Positions 1 to 6,427 of a stretch of 8,052 nucleotides of DNA are shown in pieces. The notes below the pieces were generated by a model that was given only the letters and a program-made list of their open reading frames with translations, made no database searches and was not told where the DNA came from. Origin of the DNA: Oscillospiraceae bacterium (GTDB taxonomy: Bacteria > Bacillota > Clostridia > Oscillospirales > Ruminococcaceae); contig JAEDJF010000068.1 in the NCBI GenBank assembly GCA_016296485.1, forward strand, positions 1 to 8,052, given 5' to 3'. Both the position numbers and the translations under genes were made by a program. How positions within the stretch are numbered: the first letter of the stretch is position 1; the number at the start of each line of letters is the position of its first letter.

Positions 1-2576
1 TTGAGCACGTAGGCGGCGCCGGAGGGTCCCCAGCCGGTGGAGGCGACGTTCCCGTTTCCTAGGGTTTTGAGCAGTCCGTCGTCAAGCTGCGCGACCGTTC
101 TTCCGAAATGCTTTTCACAGATTTCGTCGAAATATTCCCTCGGAACGTCCGCCGCGCTGTCGTAGCCGGGATTTTCACGAAGGGCGGTGAGGAAGGAAAA
201 GACCGAAATCTGTTGGTCCGTGAAGCCAGTTTTGCTCTGATTATACGGGTCGGAATTTATAATATACAGAAGTTCGGAGCCGAAATAGTCGTAGTATTTT
301 TCCGTAAGGGGGTCTACGGAAAGGAGCTCGCTCTCTGCGGAGACCGTCGGACCGACGGAGACCCTTGAGCAGAAATAGTATTTTTCCGAGCGTTTCTCAA
401 GGGTCACGACGTCATAGACGCCCTCTTCATAATAGGAGGCGCTGTAGAGCCGGACGAAATTTCCGAGGATTTCGCCGAAGTCGAAATGGGGACCTGCCAA
501 AGCGTCGCTTGTGAAATTGTAATAGGCGTCGTATTCCTCGAGATAGACAAGTCCGTTTTGGCTTTGGCGGGAATTGGGAATATCGTCAAGGGGGATCCCG
601 GCGTGCTCGCGGAGAGCTTTGTCAACGCTCTCCGCCGGGTATTTGCGTACGGGAACCGGAATGGTATCAAGGGTGGCGTAATCCGGGAAAAAGCACTCCT
701 CGTCCGCGTTCACGGCTTCGAACTCCTTTTCGTCAGAGACTGTTTCGCCCGGGAAGTAGCAGAGAAAATCGGAAAGATTTATATTTTCGGGCAAATCAAA
801 ATAGGAGTTAAAGAAGCCGGAGAAAGAACCGAAGGAGGCGAAGGCTTCCTCCGCCGTTTTGAGCTGTTCTTCGGTGAGGGGAAGACCGGAGAGGACGGGA
901 GTATATTTTTCCGGTTCCTTCTCCTCTGCTCTGTCGGCGGTGACGCCGACGAGAACGTGGGAGACGATAAGGTATTTTTCCCCGTCCTTTTTTAGGGTCA
1001 GAAGGGCGGTGTTTCCGTCCGGAAGGTCGGAATAGAGCCTTACTTCGTCGCCGTCAATCTCGCCCCGGGTGCAGTTAAAGGTGCCGGGGGAGAGGTCCTT
1101 GGACAAAAGATTATAATATGCGTCCGAGCTTTCGACGTAGATGAGCTCCTCGGAGCTCTTTTTCGCGTCAAGGAGCCCGTCAAGCCCCGTTCCGGCGTAG
1201 GTTTTGAGCACGAGGTCGACGTAGTCCGAGGTGAATTTCCGAATCGGGTACTTGATTGTGCTGAGTGGAGCCTCCCCGAACCAGTAATAATCGCTCTTTC
1301 GGAGCTCGTCAAGCTCCGAAGGGCTTCCGATAAGCTCGGCTCCCGGGCAGTTTTGGAGGAACTTTCCGAGGTCGATGTCCCGGGGACTCGTGTAGTAGGA
1401 GGTGAAGAAACAGCTTATGGGCGACGAAACGGGAAACCCGTTTTCATCCGTAACAGGCGCGAAGGCGGCGTTCACCTCATCTATCTGCTCCGCCGTGAGC
1501 ACGGAGTTTTCGCCGGGCGCAGGATTTTTGCTCGCGCCCGTAAAGGTGCAGGCGGCGGCAAGCACCGCTATGAGCACCGCGGCGAGAGCCGCCCACCATA
1601 GTTTTTTCGGCTTTTTCGCTATGAGCACGACGCGCTCCCGGATTCCCTTTTTGCTCCCGGTCATGGTCGTTGCGGAAAGAAGAATCCCCGCCGAGGGCTT
1701 TTTGCAGGTGAGGCTTATGAGCGTCCGTCCGTAGTCCGTCCGCTCCTCTTCGCCGATTTTATTAATTGTGTCCTCGTCACAGGCAAGCTCCGCATCCCGA
1801 AGGGACAAAAACGCCCCGAGCCAGACGATGGGATTGTACCAGTGGAGGGCAAGGCAGGCGCAGCGAAGAAGCGCCCAGATGTGGTCGCCGTGGGAAAAAT
1901 GGGTGTTTTCGTGGGCGATGACGTGGGAAAGGGCGCGTTCGTCCCCGGTCACTTCGTCGGTTAGATAAATGGCGGGTTTAAAAAGCCCGAACATACATGG
2001 AGTCTTTACAGCGCCGGAAACATAGACCGGAAGGCGGGAGCCGGCGGCGGGAAATTCCCGGCGGCTTCGCCGAAGGGCGGCGGAAAGCCGAAGATTTGAA
2101 AAGAGAAAGACGGCGCCGAGGGCAAAGACCCCGGTAAGCCAAAGGGCTTTCGCCGCCTTTTGAACGTCAAAGGCGGAAGAAACGCCGTCGGAGATTTCCT
2201 CGGTGCTCAAAGAGCCGCCGGAAATATCCTCGGTGCTCAAAGAACCGCCGCCCGAAGCTCCGGAGATTTCTTCGGCGCTCAAGGAGCCGCCCGGGGCGGC
2301 GGAGTAGGGATCTTCGGCGGGAAAAACGGGGGTAAAGTCCGCAACGGAATTGCCGCCGTCCGGCTCGGCGGTTTCATAAAAAACCGGCGCCCTTTCGGGA
2401 ACGGCGTTCATAACGCTGGCGGGACTTTCAAGGAGAGAAAAGGGAAGGAGAAGCCGCAGCGCCGCAAGGAGCCAAAGGGCGTATTGGAGCTTGAGGCTTA
2501 TCTTTCCGCGCAAAAGGAACCGCAGAGCGGCAATAATCACAATCAGTACGGACGAAGTCACTATCCATTCGGTCAT
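1..2576 (-). CDS. M56-family (BlaR1/MecR1-like) membrane metalloprotease sensor with tandem extracytoplasmic modules; C-terminus beyond window
   Basis: The minus-strand frame is open from ATG 2576 to base 1, giving 858 full codons and no stop, so the C-terminus is outside the window. Predicted membrane helices lie near residues 4-20, 29-48, 143-164 and 326-346. The zinc-protease motif HENTH is at residues 222-226 (His222, Glu223, His226), with a likely third ligand in ELACDE (263-268), as in BlaR1/MecR1. Such proteins sense an outside signal and use cytoplasmic proteolysis to inactivate a BlaI-type repressor. After the last helix come two related modules (about 360-543 and 567-742) and a different third segment from about 757. 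No STxK penicillin-binding motif is visible, so a beta-lactam ligand is not supported. Residues 96-129 hold three copies of a 10-residue repeat. The start is fixed by GGAGGAGGG at 2591-2583, and the ATG overlaps the repressor stop (ATGA). The M56 family call is firm; the ligand is unknown. Confidence 0.9.
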   Translation of the reverse strand, partial: MTEWIVTSSVLIVIIAALRFLLRGKISLKLQYALWLLAALRLLLPFSLLESPASVMNAVPERAPVFYETAEPDGGNSVADFTPVFPAEDPYSAAPGGSLSAEEISGASGGGSLSTEDISGGSLSTEEISDGVSSAFDVQKAAKALWLTGVFALGAVFLFSNLRLSAALRRSRREFPAAGSRLPVYVSGAVKTPCMFGLFKPAIYLTDEVTGDERALSHVIAHENTHFSHGDHIWALLRCACLALHWYNPIVWLGAFLSLRDAELACDEDTINKIGEEERTDYGRTLISLTCKKPSAGILLSATTMTGSKKGIRERVVLIAKKPKKLWWAALAAVLIAVLAAACTFTGASKNPAPGENSVLTAEQIDEVNAAFAPVTDENGFPVSSPISCFFTSYYTSPRDIDLGKFLQNCPGAELIGSPSELDELRKSDYYWFGEAPLSTIKYPIRKFTSDYVDLVLKTYAGTGLDGLLDAKKSSEELIYVESSDAYYNLLSKDLSPGTFNCTRGEIDGDEVRLYSDLPDGNTALLTLKKDGEKYLIVSHVLVGVTADRAEEKEPEKYTPVLSGLPLTEEQLKTAEEAFASFGSFSGFFNSYFDLPENINLSDFLCYFPGETVSDEKEFEAVNADEECFFPDYATLDTIPVPVRKYPAESVDKALREHAGIPLDDIPNSRQSQNGLVYLEEYDAYYNFTSDALAGPHFDFGEILGNFVRLYSASYYEEGVYDVVTLEKRSEKYYFCSRVSVGPTVSAESELLSVDPLTEKYYDYFGSELLYIINSDPYNQSKTGFTDQQISVFSFLTALRENPGYDSAADVPREYFDEICEKHFGRTVAQLDDGLLKTLGNGNVASTGWGPSGAAYVL
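2191..2292. repeat. Three 30-bp in-frame tandem repeats inside the M56 gene
   Basis: Near-identical 30-bp units occupy 2191-2220, 2221-2250 and 2263-2292; the first two are adjacent and a 12-bp spacer precedes the third. On the coding strand each unit encodes GGSLS(A/T)E(E/D)IS, at residues 96-105, 110-119 and 120-129. The units are multiples of three, so copy-number change would keep the frame. They lie in the loop between membrane helices 2 and 3 of the protease. Confidence 0.9.
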
Positions 2577-2959
2577 TTTTTACCCTCCTCCGCTTCTTTT
2601 AATATTGAATAAAGCTCGTCGATTTCGGCTTTGGTGAGGTCCTGCTTTTTCGTGACGGCGCTCACAAGGAGCGAAAGGCTCCCGTTATAGATTCGGTCGA
2701 GGAAGCTTTCCGTCTCCCGAAGGGCGGCGTCCTCCCGCCGTAGGGCGGGGGAATAGGTCTTTATCTCCCCGGAATCGTCGCAGAGTATGAGCCCTTTTTC
2801 GGTCATCCGGCGGAGCATCGTAAGAGTGGTGCTCCGGTTCCAGCCCACACGCTCGGAAAGGTATTCCGCCGCTTCCCGCCCGGTTCGGGGCGAAGCTTCC
2901 CAAAGGCACTCCATTAAGTTCCACTCCGCCGGGGTAAGGTTTATATTTTCATCGGGCAT
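2573..2959 (-). CDS. BlaI/MecI-family winged-helix transcriptional repressor
   Basis: The product has 128 residues, close to the usual size for BlaI/MecI (about 125). The N-terminus LTPAEWNLMECLW (residues 8-20) and the recognition region GWNRSTTLTMLRRMTEKGL (39-57) match the family's winged-helix pattern. The C-terminal third, rich in charged and leucine residues, is the likely dimerisation part. There is no cysteine cluster of the CopY type, so copper sensing is unlikely. ATG 2959 is preferred because GGAG at 2973-2970 lies 10 nt upstream. An in-frame GTG at 2968 would add three residues but sits only 1 nt from that site. The stop overlaps the start of the M56 sensor, the standard blaI-blaR pairing, so this protein is probably the target of that protease. 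Two dyads in its own promoter suggest autorepression. No beta-lactamase is in the window, so other regulon members are unknown. Confidence 0.92.
   Translation of the reverse strand: MPDENINLTPAEWNLMECLWEASPRTGREAAEYLSERVGWNRSTTLTMLRRMTEKGLILCDDSGEIKTYSPALRREDAALRETESFLDRIYNGSLSLLVSAVTKKQDLTKAEIDELYSILKEAEEGKK
2583..2591 (-). promoter_or_regulatory. Ribosome binding site of the M56 sensor, inside the repressor gene
   Basis: GGAGGAGGG lies in the last codons of the repressor gene, 6 nt before ATG 2576. Together with the ATGA stop-start overlap this suggests translational coupling of repressor and sensor. It also fixes the sensor start. Confidence 0.75.
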
Positions 2960-2978
2960 TTTGTCCACGCTCCATTCA

Positions 2979-2993
2979 GTTTACTTTGTAAAC
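2979..2993. promoter_or_regulatory. Putative BlaI operator O2 at the transcription start
   Basis: GTTTAC-TTT-GTAAAC is a perfect 6-bp inverted repeat with a 3-bp centre. It lies just downstream of the -10 box, over the expected start site. Its centre is 31 bp from that of O1, close to three helical turns, so two dimers would sit on the same face of the DNA. Repressor binding here is inferred from position and from similarity to O1. Confidence 0.72.
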
Positions 2994-2995
2994 TC

Positions 2996-3023
2996 ATTAT
3001 AGCATAGCTGTTTACAATGTCAA
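2996..3023 (-). promoter_or_regulatory. Promoter of the BlaI-M56 operon
   Basis: Read on the minus strand, TTGACA (3023-3018) and TATAAT (3001-2996) are both exact sigma-A consensus boxes separated by 16 bp. Transcription should start near 2989, about 30 nt before the repressor ATG. Such a strong promoter fits one held down by a repressor. Confidence 0.85.
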
Positions 3024-3025
3024 CA
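3009..3025. promoter_or_regulatory. Putative BlaI operator O1 over the -35 box
   Basis: The dyad TGTTTAC-AAT-GTCAACA has 7-bp arms with one mismatch and a 3-bp centre. It covers the -35 box of the repressor operon. Its arrangement, GTTTAC-N3-GTcAAC, matches the second dyad downstream. BlaI/MecI operators typically have TACA/TGTA half-sites, which this resembles. Binding by the neighbouring repressor is inferred. Confidence 0.7.
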
Positions 3026-3105
3026 GGGCGGTGGGAAATTTGTAAAAATATTGCTTTTCGGAATAAATTTCGCGCCGAAAGCAAAAAAGAAACCCCCTTC
3101 CTCGC

Positions 3106-3134
3106 TTGAAAAAGCGGCGGAATAGTAGTATCCT
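3106..3134 (+). promoter_or_regulatory. Promoter of the aldo/keto reductase gene
   Basis: TTGAAA (3106-3111) and TATCCT (3129-3134) are separated by 17 bp. The -10 box is imperfect. The predicted start lies about 25 nt before the coding start, and the promoter is divergent from the BlaI operon promoter with about 80 bp between the -35 boxes. Confidence 0.6.
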
Positions 3135-3166
3135 AAAAAAGTAATTAAATCAGTAAGGAGAAAGTG

Positions 3167-4267
3167 ATGAAAAATTTCGGTTTCGGTTTGATGCGCCTTC
3201 CGATGCTGGACGGCGAAGTCGATTTTGAACAGACCTCAAAAATGGTGGATCTTCTGATGGCGGAGGGGTTCAACTATTTCGATACCGCCCACGGCTACAT
3301 ACAGGGAAGAAGCGAAATAGCGGTGAAAAAATGCCTTTCGAGCCGCTACCCGAGGGAGAGTTACATTCTCACCAACAAGCTCACCTCCGGCTTTTTTAAC
3401 GCCAAGGAGGAAATCCGCCCGCTTTTCGAGAGCCAGCTCGAAGCCTGCGGCGTAGAGTATTTCGACTACTATCTTATGCACTCCCAAAGCGCCACAAGCC
3501 ATAAAAAATATATGGAGTGCGAAGCCTATTCCGTTGCGGAGGAGCTGAAAGCCGAGGGCAAAATCCGCCATATCGGCATCTCCTTCCACGACAAGGCCGC
3601 CGTCCTTGAACAGATACTCACCGACGCCCCCTCCATCGAAGTCGTGCAGATACAGTTCAACTACGCCGACTATGACGACCCGGGGGTCGAGGGAAGGGAG
3701 TGCCTCGAAGTCTGCCGCAAGTTCGGCAAACCCGTAATCGTTATGGAGCCCGTAAAGGGCGGCTGTCTTGCGAACCTTCCGGAGGAGGCTGTAAGCGCCC
3801 TTCGGGAAGTTGGGGACGGAAGCCCCGCAAGCTTCGCAATCCGCTACGCCGCGTCCTTTGACGGAATTATGATGGTCATTTCCGGAATGAGCAGCCTTGA
3901 GCAGATGGAGGACAACCTCAGCTTTATGAGAGACTTTAAGCCCCTTACCGAGGCGGAGTTCGCCGCCATCGAAAAGGTCAAGGAGATTTTCGTCAGCCAG
4001 CACCTCATCCAGTGCACCGCCTGCCGCTACTGCACCGACGGCTGCCCGAAGAAAATTCCGATTCCGGACGTATTTTCCTGTATGAACAGGAAGAAGCAGT
4101 TCCACGACTGGAACAGCGAGTGGTACTACAAAAAGCTCACGGAGCTTTCGGGAAAGGCCTCCGACTGCATAAAATGCGGAAAATGCGAAAAGGTCTGCCC
4201 CCAGCACCTTGAGATAAGAAAGCTCCTCGGGGACTGCGCCGCGGAGTTTGAAAAAGAGGAAGAATAA
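3167..4267 (+). CDS. Aldo/keto reductase with C-terminal two-[4Fe-4S] ferredoxin domain
   Basis: The product has 366 residues. Residues 1 to about 270 form an aldo/keto reductase barrel, with the family tetrad visible as Asp39 and Tyr44 (in YFDTAHGY), Lys71 (TNKL) and His105 (YLMHS). The C-terminal part has two CxxCxxCxxxCP motifs, Cys283/286/289/293 and Cys334/337/340/344, each expected to bind one [4Fe-4S] cluster. Such fusions are common in anaerobic clostridia, where electrons may pass between a carbonyl or alcohol substrate and ferredoxin-like carriers; the substrate cannot be read from sequence. It has no signal peptide and is presumably cytoplasmic. ATG 3167 lies 6 nt after AAGGAG (3155-3160); GTG 3164 directly before it is only 3 nt away and less likely. 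The gene has its own promoter and terminator and so appears monocistronic. It is divergent from the BlaI operon, with no visible functional tie. Confidence 0.93.
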   Translation: MKNFGFGLMRLPMLDGEVDFEQTSKMVDLLMAEGFNYFDTAHGYIQGRSEIAVKKCLSSRYPRESYILTNKLTSGFFNAKEEIRPLFESQLEACGVEYFDYYLMHSQSATSHKKYMECEAYSVAEELKAEGKIRHIGISFHDKAAVLEQILTDAPSIEVVQIQFNYADYDDPGVEGRECLEVCRKFGKPVIVMEPVKGGCLANLPEEAVSALREVGDGSPASFAIRYAASFDGIMMVISGMSSLEQMEDNLSFMRDFKPLTEAEFAAIEKVKEIFVSQHLIQCTACRYCTDGCPKKIPIPDVFSCMNRKKQFHDWNSEWYYKKLTELSGKASDCIKCGKCEKVCPQHLEIRKLLGDCAAEFEKEEE

Positions 4268-4272
4268 CTTAA

Positions 4273-4304
4273 AAAGCCCCGTTTTTTCGCTAAAACGGGG
4301 CTTT
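4273..4304 (+). terminator. Terminator after the aldo/keto reductase
   Basis: A perfect 13-bp stem (AAAGCCCCGTTTT, 4273-4285, with 4292-4304) encloses a 6-nt loop. The GC core ends in short T runs and there is no long T tract afterwards, so efficiency is uncertain. It begins 5 nt after the stop codon. Confidence 0.8.
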
Positions 4305-4329
4305 GTCAAAGGATTCGCTTTTTGCGGTA

Positions 4330-4358
4330 AAGACAAAAGGCGGATCCATTGGTATAAT
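4330..4358 (+). promoter_or_regulatory. Extended -10 promoter of the XRE-membrane regulator
   Basis: TATAAT at 4353-4358 is preceded by TG one base upstream (TGGTATAAT), an extended -10 box. A weak -35, AAGACA (4330-4335), lies 17 bp upstream. The coding start is at 4391. Confidence 0.65.
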
Positions 4359-4390
4359 AAAAGCAAACTCAGACGGAAGGCGGGAGAAAT

Positions 4391-4870
4391 TTGGACCAGA
4401 TAAAGACCGGAAAATTTATTGCGGGGCTTCGCCGGGAAAAGGGAATTACCCAGGAGGAGCTTGGAAGCCGCCTTGGGGTCACGAACAAGACCGTCTCCCG
4501 CTGGGAAAACGGGAACTATATGCCGGACGTTGAGACGCTGCGGCTTTTGTCAAAGGAATTCGGCGTCAGCATGGAGGAGCTTTTGGACGGGGAGCGGGTC
4601 GGCACCCAAAGCGCTCCGAAGGAGCCCCGCCCGGACCGTTTCACCCGGGAGGAGCGGGTCGCCTTCTGGAAACAGAACTGGAAAAGGGAGAACCGCTCAA
4701 CGGTCGTCTTCTTTGACGCAGTCCTCGGGGCGGCGCTCATTTTGAGCATCGTCTTTGGGAAATACGTTCTCACGTCCGTTTTCTCGCTTTTAGTTTCGGC
4801 GGCGCAGGTAATTTTCTACAACAAGATGATGGCCTACGTCGAGCGAAACGCACATAAAATGAAAGAATAG
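4391..4870 (+). CDS. XRE-family helix-turn-helix regulator with two C-terminal membrane helices
   Basis: The product has 159 residues. Residues 8-65 form a Cro/cI-type helix-turn-helix: the ITQEELGSRLGVTNKTVSRWENG segment gives the positioning and recognition helices, followed by YMPDVETLRLLSKEFGVS and MEELLDG. A charged linker (about 68-102) leads to two hydrophobic segments at about 105-122 and 126-143 and a basic tail. The protein should be membrane-anchored with the DNA-binding domain in the cytoplasm. The start is TTG 4391, with GGGAG at 4382-4386, a short 4-nt gap; no better in-frame start keeps the complete first helix. It has its own promoter. The amino-acid permease begins 129 nt downstream with no terminator between, so it may be a partial co-transcript or a target. 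The ligand and targets are unknown. A close relative begins at 7921. Confidence 0.88.
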   Translation: MDQIKTGKFIAGLRREKGITQEELGSRLGVTNKTVSRWENGNYMPDVETLRLLSKEFGVSMEELLDGERVGTQSAPKEPRPDRFTREERVAFWKQNWKRENRSTVVFFDAVLGAALILSIVFGKYVLTSVFSLLVSAAQVIFYNKMMAYVERNAHKMKE

Positions 4871-4914
4871 AAGTAAATATATTACCTTAAATGGAAATAA
4901 TAAGACGAAAAGCA

Positions 4915-4944
4915 TTGAACAACCCGGCGGCGGGATGTTATAAT
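4915..4944 (+). promoter_or_regulatory. Promoter of the APC permease
   Basis: TTGAAC (4915-4920) and TATAAT (4939-4944) are separated by 18 bp, with an extended -10 TG at 4936-4937. The leader to ATG 5000 would be about 49 nt; no riboswitch-like or attenuator structure was recognised in it. Confidence 0.72.
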
Positions 4945-4999
4945 TAGCAAAACAGCCTCGCGCTGAAATTCGGAAAATGGGTTTAAGGGAGGACAAAGA

Positions 5000-6373
5000 A
5001 TGGAAAACGGCCTCGAGAAAAAATACGGACTGCCCACGGCGATTTCCATGGTAATCGGAATCGTAATAGGCTCCGGCGTGTTCTTTAAAGCTGTAAAGGT
5101 GCTTAGACTTACGGGCGGAAGCATGGCGAAGAGCCTTCTCGTCATCGCCGCCGTGGGCTTGATAATGATAGTCTGTTCCTGCGTTTTCGCGTCTTTCGGA
5201 ACGAAATACGTGAAATGCAACGGCATCGTCGACTACGCCGAGGCGGCGGTGGGTCCGCGCTACGCCTATTTTATGGGCTGGTTTATGACCGTTCTTTACT
5301 ACCCGATAATCGCCGCGACCCTCTCCTGGGTCTCCGCCCGGTACACCTGTATGCTTTTCGGGCTGGAGGAAGGGGGCGGCGCCACCTGCGCCATCGCGGC
5401 GTTTTTCCTAATCTTCGGCTTCGCCGAAAACGCCCTCTCGCCGAAAATCGCCGGGAAGATACAGGTTTCCGCGACGGTCATTAAGCTCATTCCCCTCCTT
5501 GCCATGGGCGTCATCGGCGGAATTGCGGGGCTTATCAACGGCAACGGAATCGAGGTTTTTAACCACGTTTCGGAGATAGGAAACGAAACCGGCGGAATTT
5601 TCGCCGCCATCTGCGCCTTCGCCTTTTCCTACGAGGGCTGGATAATCGCAACGTCCATAAACTCCGAGCTTAAAAACGCCAAGCGCGACCTTCCCCTGGC
5701 GCTTATCGGCGGCGCGGTTTTCTGCACCCTCATTTACAGCCTTTACACCTATTCCATGAGCGCCACCATGACCCCGGAGGAGATTATCGCCGCCGGGGAC
5801 TGGCTACCGAAAATCGCCTTCTCCAATATGTTCGGCGAGGTCGCCGGAACGGTTATTTTCGTGTTCATCGTCATCTCCTGCCTCGGAACGACCAACGGCG
5901 TAATAATGGGCTGTATGCGCGGGTTCTACTCCCTTTCGGTCCGCGGCTGCGGACCGAAGCCCGCCCTCGTTTCCGAGGTGGATAAATCCACCGGAATGCC
6001 CCTTAAATCCTGTATTCTCGGGCTTTTGCTCTCCGCCTTCTGGCTTCTTCAGTGGCAGGTGTTCTTCTGGGAGGGACCCCTCGTTATGAACGTCACCGGG
6101 AACCCCGCCTGGCTCCTCGGGTGGGAGGCGGACGAAATCGTCATCATCACCCAGTACGCCATGTATATCCCGATTTTCCTCTGCTTCATGGTGAAGGAAA
6201 AATCCTTCGGATTTTTAAGGCGCTTCGCGCTGCCGGTGCTGGGGCTAGCCGCCTGCGTATTTATGTGCTACTGCTGCGTGAACGCCTACGGGAAGCTTAC
6301 CCTTTCCTACCTCGCGGTTTACGCCCTGTTTATGGGCGCGGGAGCGTTTTTCTACAAACCGAAAAAAGAATAA
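5000..6373 (+). CDS. APC-superfamily amino acid permease
   Basis: The product has 457 residues and about 12 hydrophobic segments, a normal size for amino-acid/polyamine/organocation transporters. The family signature VIGIVIGSGVFFK (18-30) marks the unwound first helix that contacts the substrate backbone. FAFSYEGW (207-214) lies in the sixth-helix region, followed by SELKNAKRDLP (222-232), the conserved cytoplasmic loop motif. The layout is closest to the LAT/SteT-like exchangers, so neutral amino-acid uptake or exchange across the cytoplasmic membrane is the best guess; the substrate is not readable. Trp is dense at residues 348-375, and four Cys cluster at 419-426 in a late helix. ATG 5000 is supported by GGGAGG at 4988-4993. 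It has its own promoter, a strong terminator follows, and the regulator upstream (4391-4870) is a candidate controller by position only. Confidence 0.92.
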   Translation: MENGLEKKYGLPTAISMVIGIVIGSGVFFKAVKVLRLTGGSMAKSLLVIAAVGLIMIVCSCVFASFGTKYVKCNGIVDYAEAAVGPRYAYFMGWFMTVLYYPIIAATLSWVSARYTCMLFGLEEGGGATCAIAAFFLIFGFAENALSPKIAGKIQVSATVIKLIPLLAMGVIGGIAGLINGNGIEVFNHVSEIGNETGGIFAAICAFAFSYEGWIIATSINSELKNAKRDLPLALIGGAVFCTLIYSLYTYSMSATMTPEEIIAAGDWLPKIAFSNMFGEVAGTVIFVFIVISCLGTTNGVIMGCMRGFYSLSVRGCGPKPALVSEVDKSTGMPLKSCILGLLLSAFWLLQWQVFFWEGPLVMNVTGNPAWLLGWEADEIVIITQYAMYIPIFLCFMVKEKSFGFLRRFALPVLGLAACVFMCYCCVNAYGKLTLSYLAVYALFMGAGAFFYKPKKE

Positions 6374-6378
6374 AACGG

Positions 6379-6408
6379 GCGCGCCGGGAAAGCCGGCGCG
6401 CTTTTTTT
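6379..6408 (+). terminator. Strong intrinsic terminator after the permease
   Basis: A perfect 9-bp GC-only stem (GCGCGCCGG, 6379-6387, with 6393-6401) encloses a 5-nt loop, GAAAG. Seven Ts follow directly (6402-6408). It insulates the MarR unit from permease transcription. Confidence 0.93.
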
Positions 6409-6427
6409 ATAAAATTTTAAATTTACG

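Noticed and set aside
486..995. Plus-strand open frames across bases 108-2612
   Set aside because: They lie opposite the M56 gene, which is open for 858 codons with the zinc motif and membrane helices. The plus-strand frames have no family match and are shadows.
2191..2292. CRISPR-like repeats
   Set aside because: The three 30-bp units are adjacent or 12 bp apart, without unique spacers, and they encode an in-frame peptide repeat within a gene.
1..3025. A beta-lactam resistance locus
   Set aside because: The repressor and M56 protease are present, but no beta-lactamase or PBP2a gene and no STxK penicillin-binding domain is visible. Calling it resistance would be overreach.
3236..4366. Long minus-strand open frame (376 codons) opposite the aldo/keto reductase
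   Set aside because: It is a shadow of GC-biased third positions. The plus-strand product has the full catalytic tetrad and eight cluster cysteines, while the antisense product shows no recognisable domain and no ribosome site.
4873..4885. GTAA-N5-TTAC dyad upstream of the permease promoter, as an operator
   Set aside because: The arms are only 4 bp in an AT-rich gap, it lies 30 bp above the -35 box and differs from the blaI-type operators. It is not above chance.
4945..4999. Riboswitch or attenuator in the permease leader
   Set aside because: The leader is only about 55 nt and holds no stable stem, T-box-like or terminator structure that I could find.
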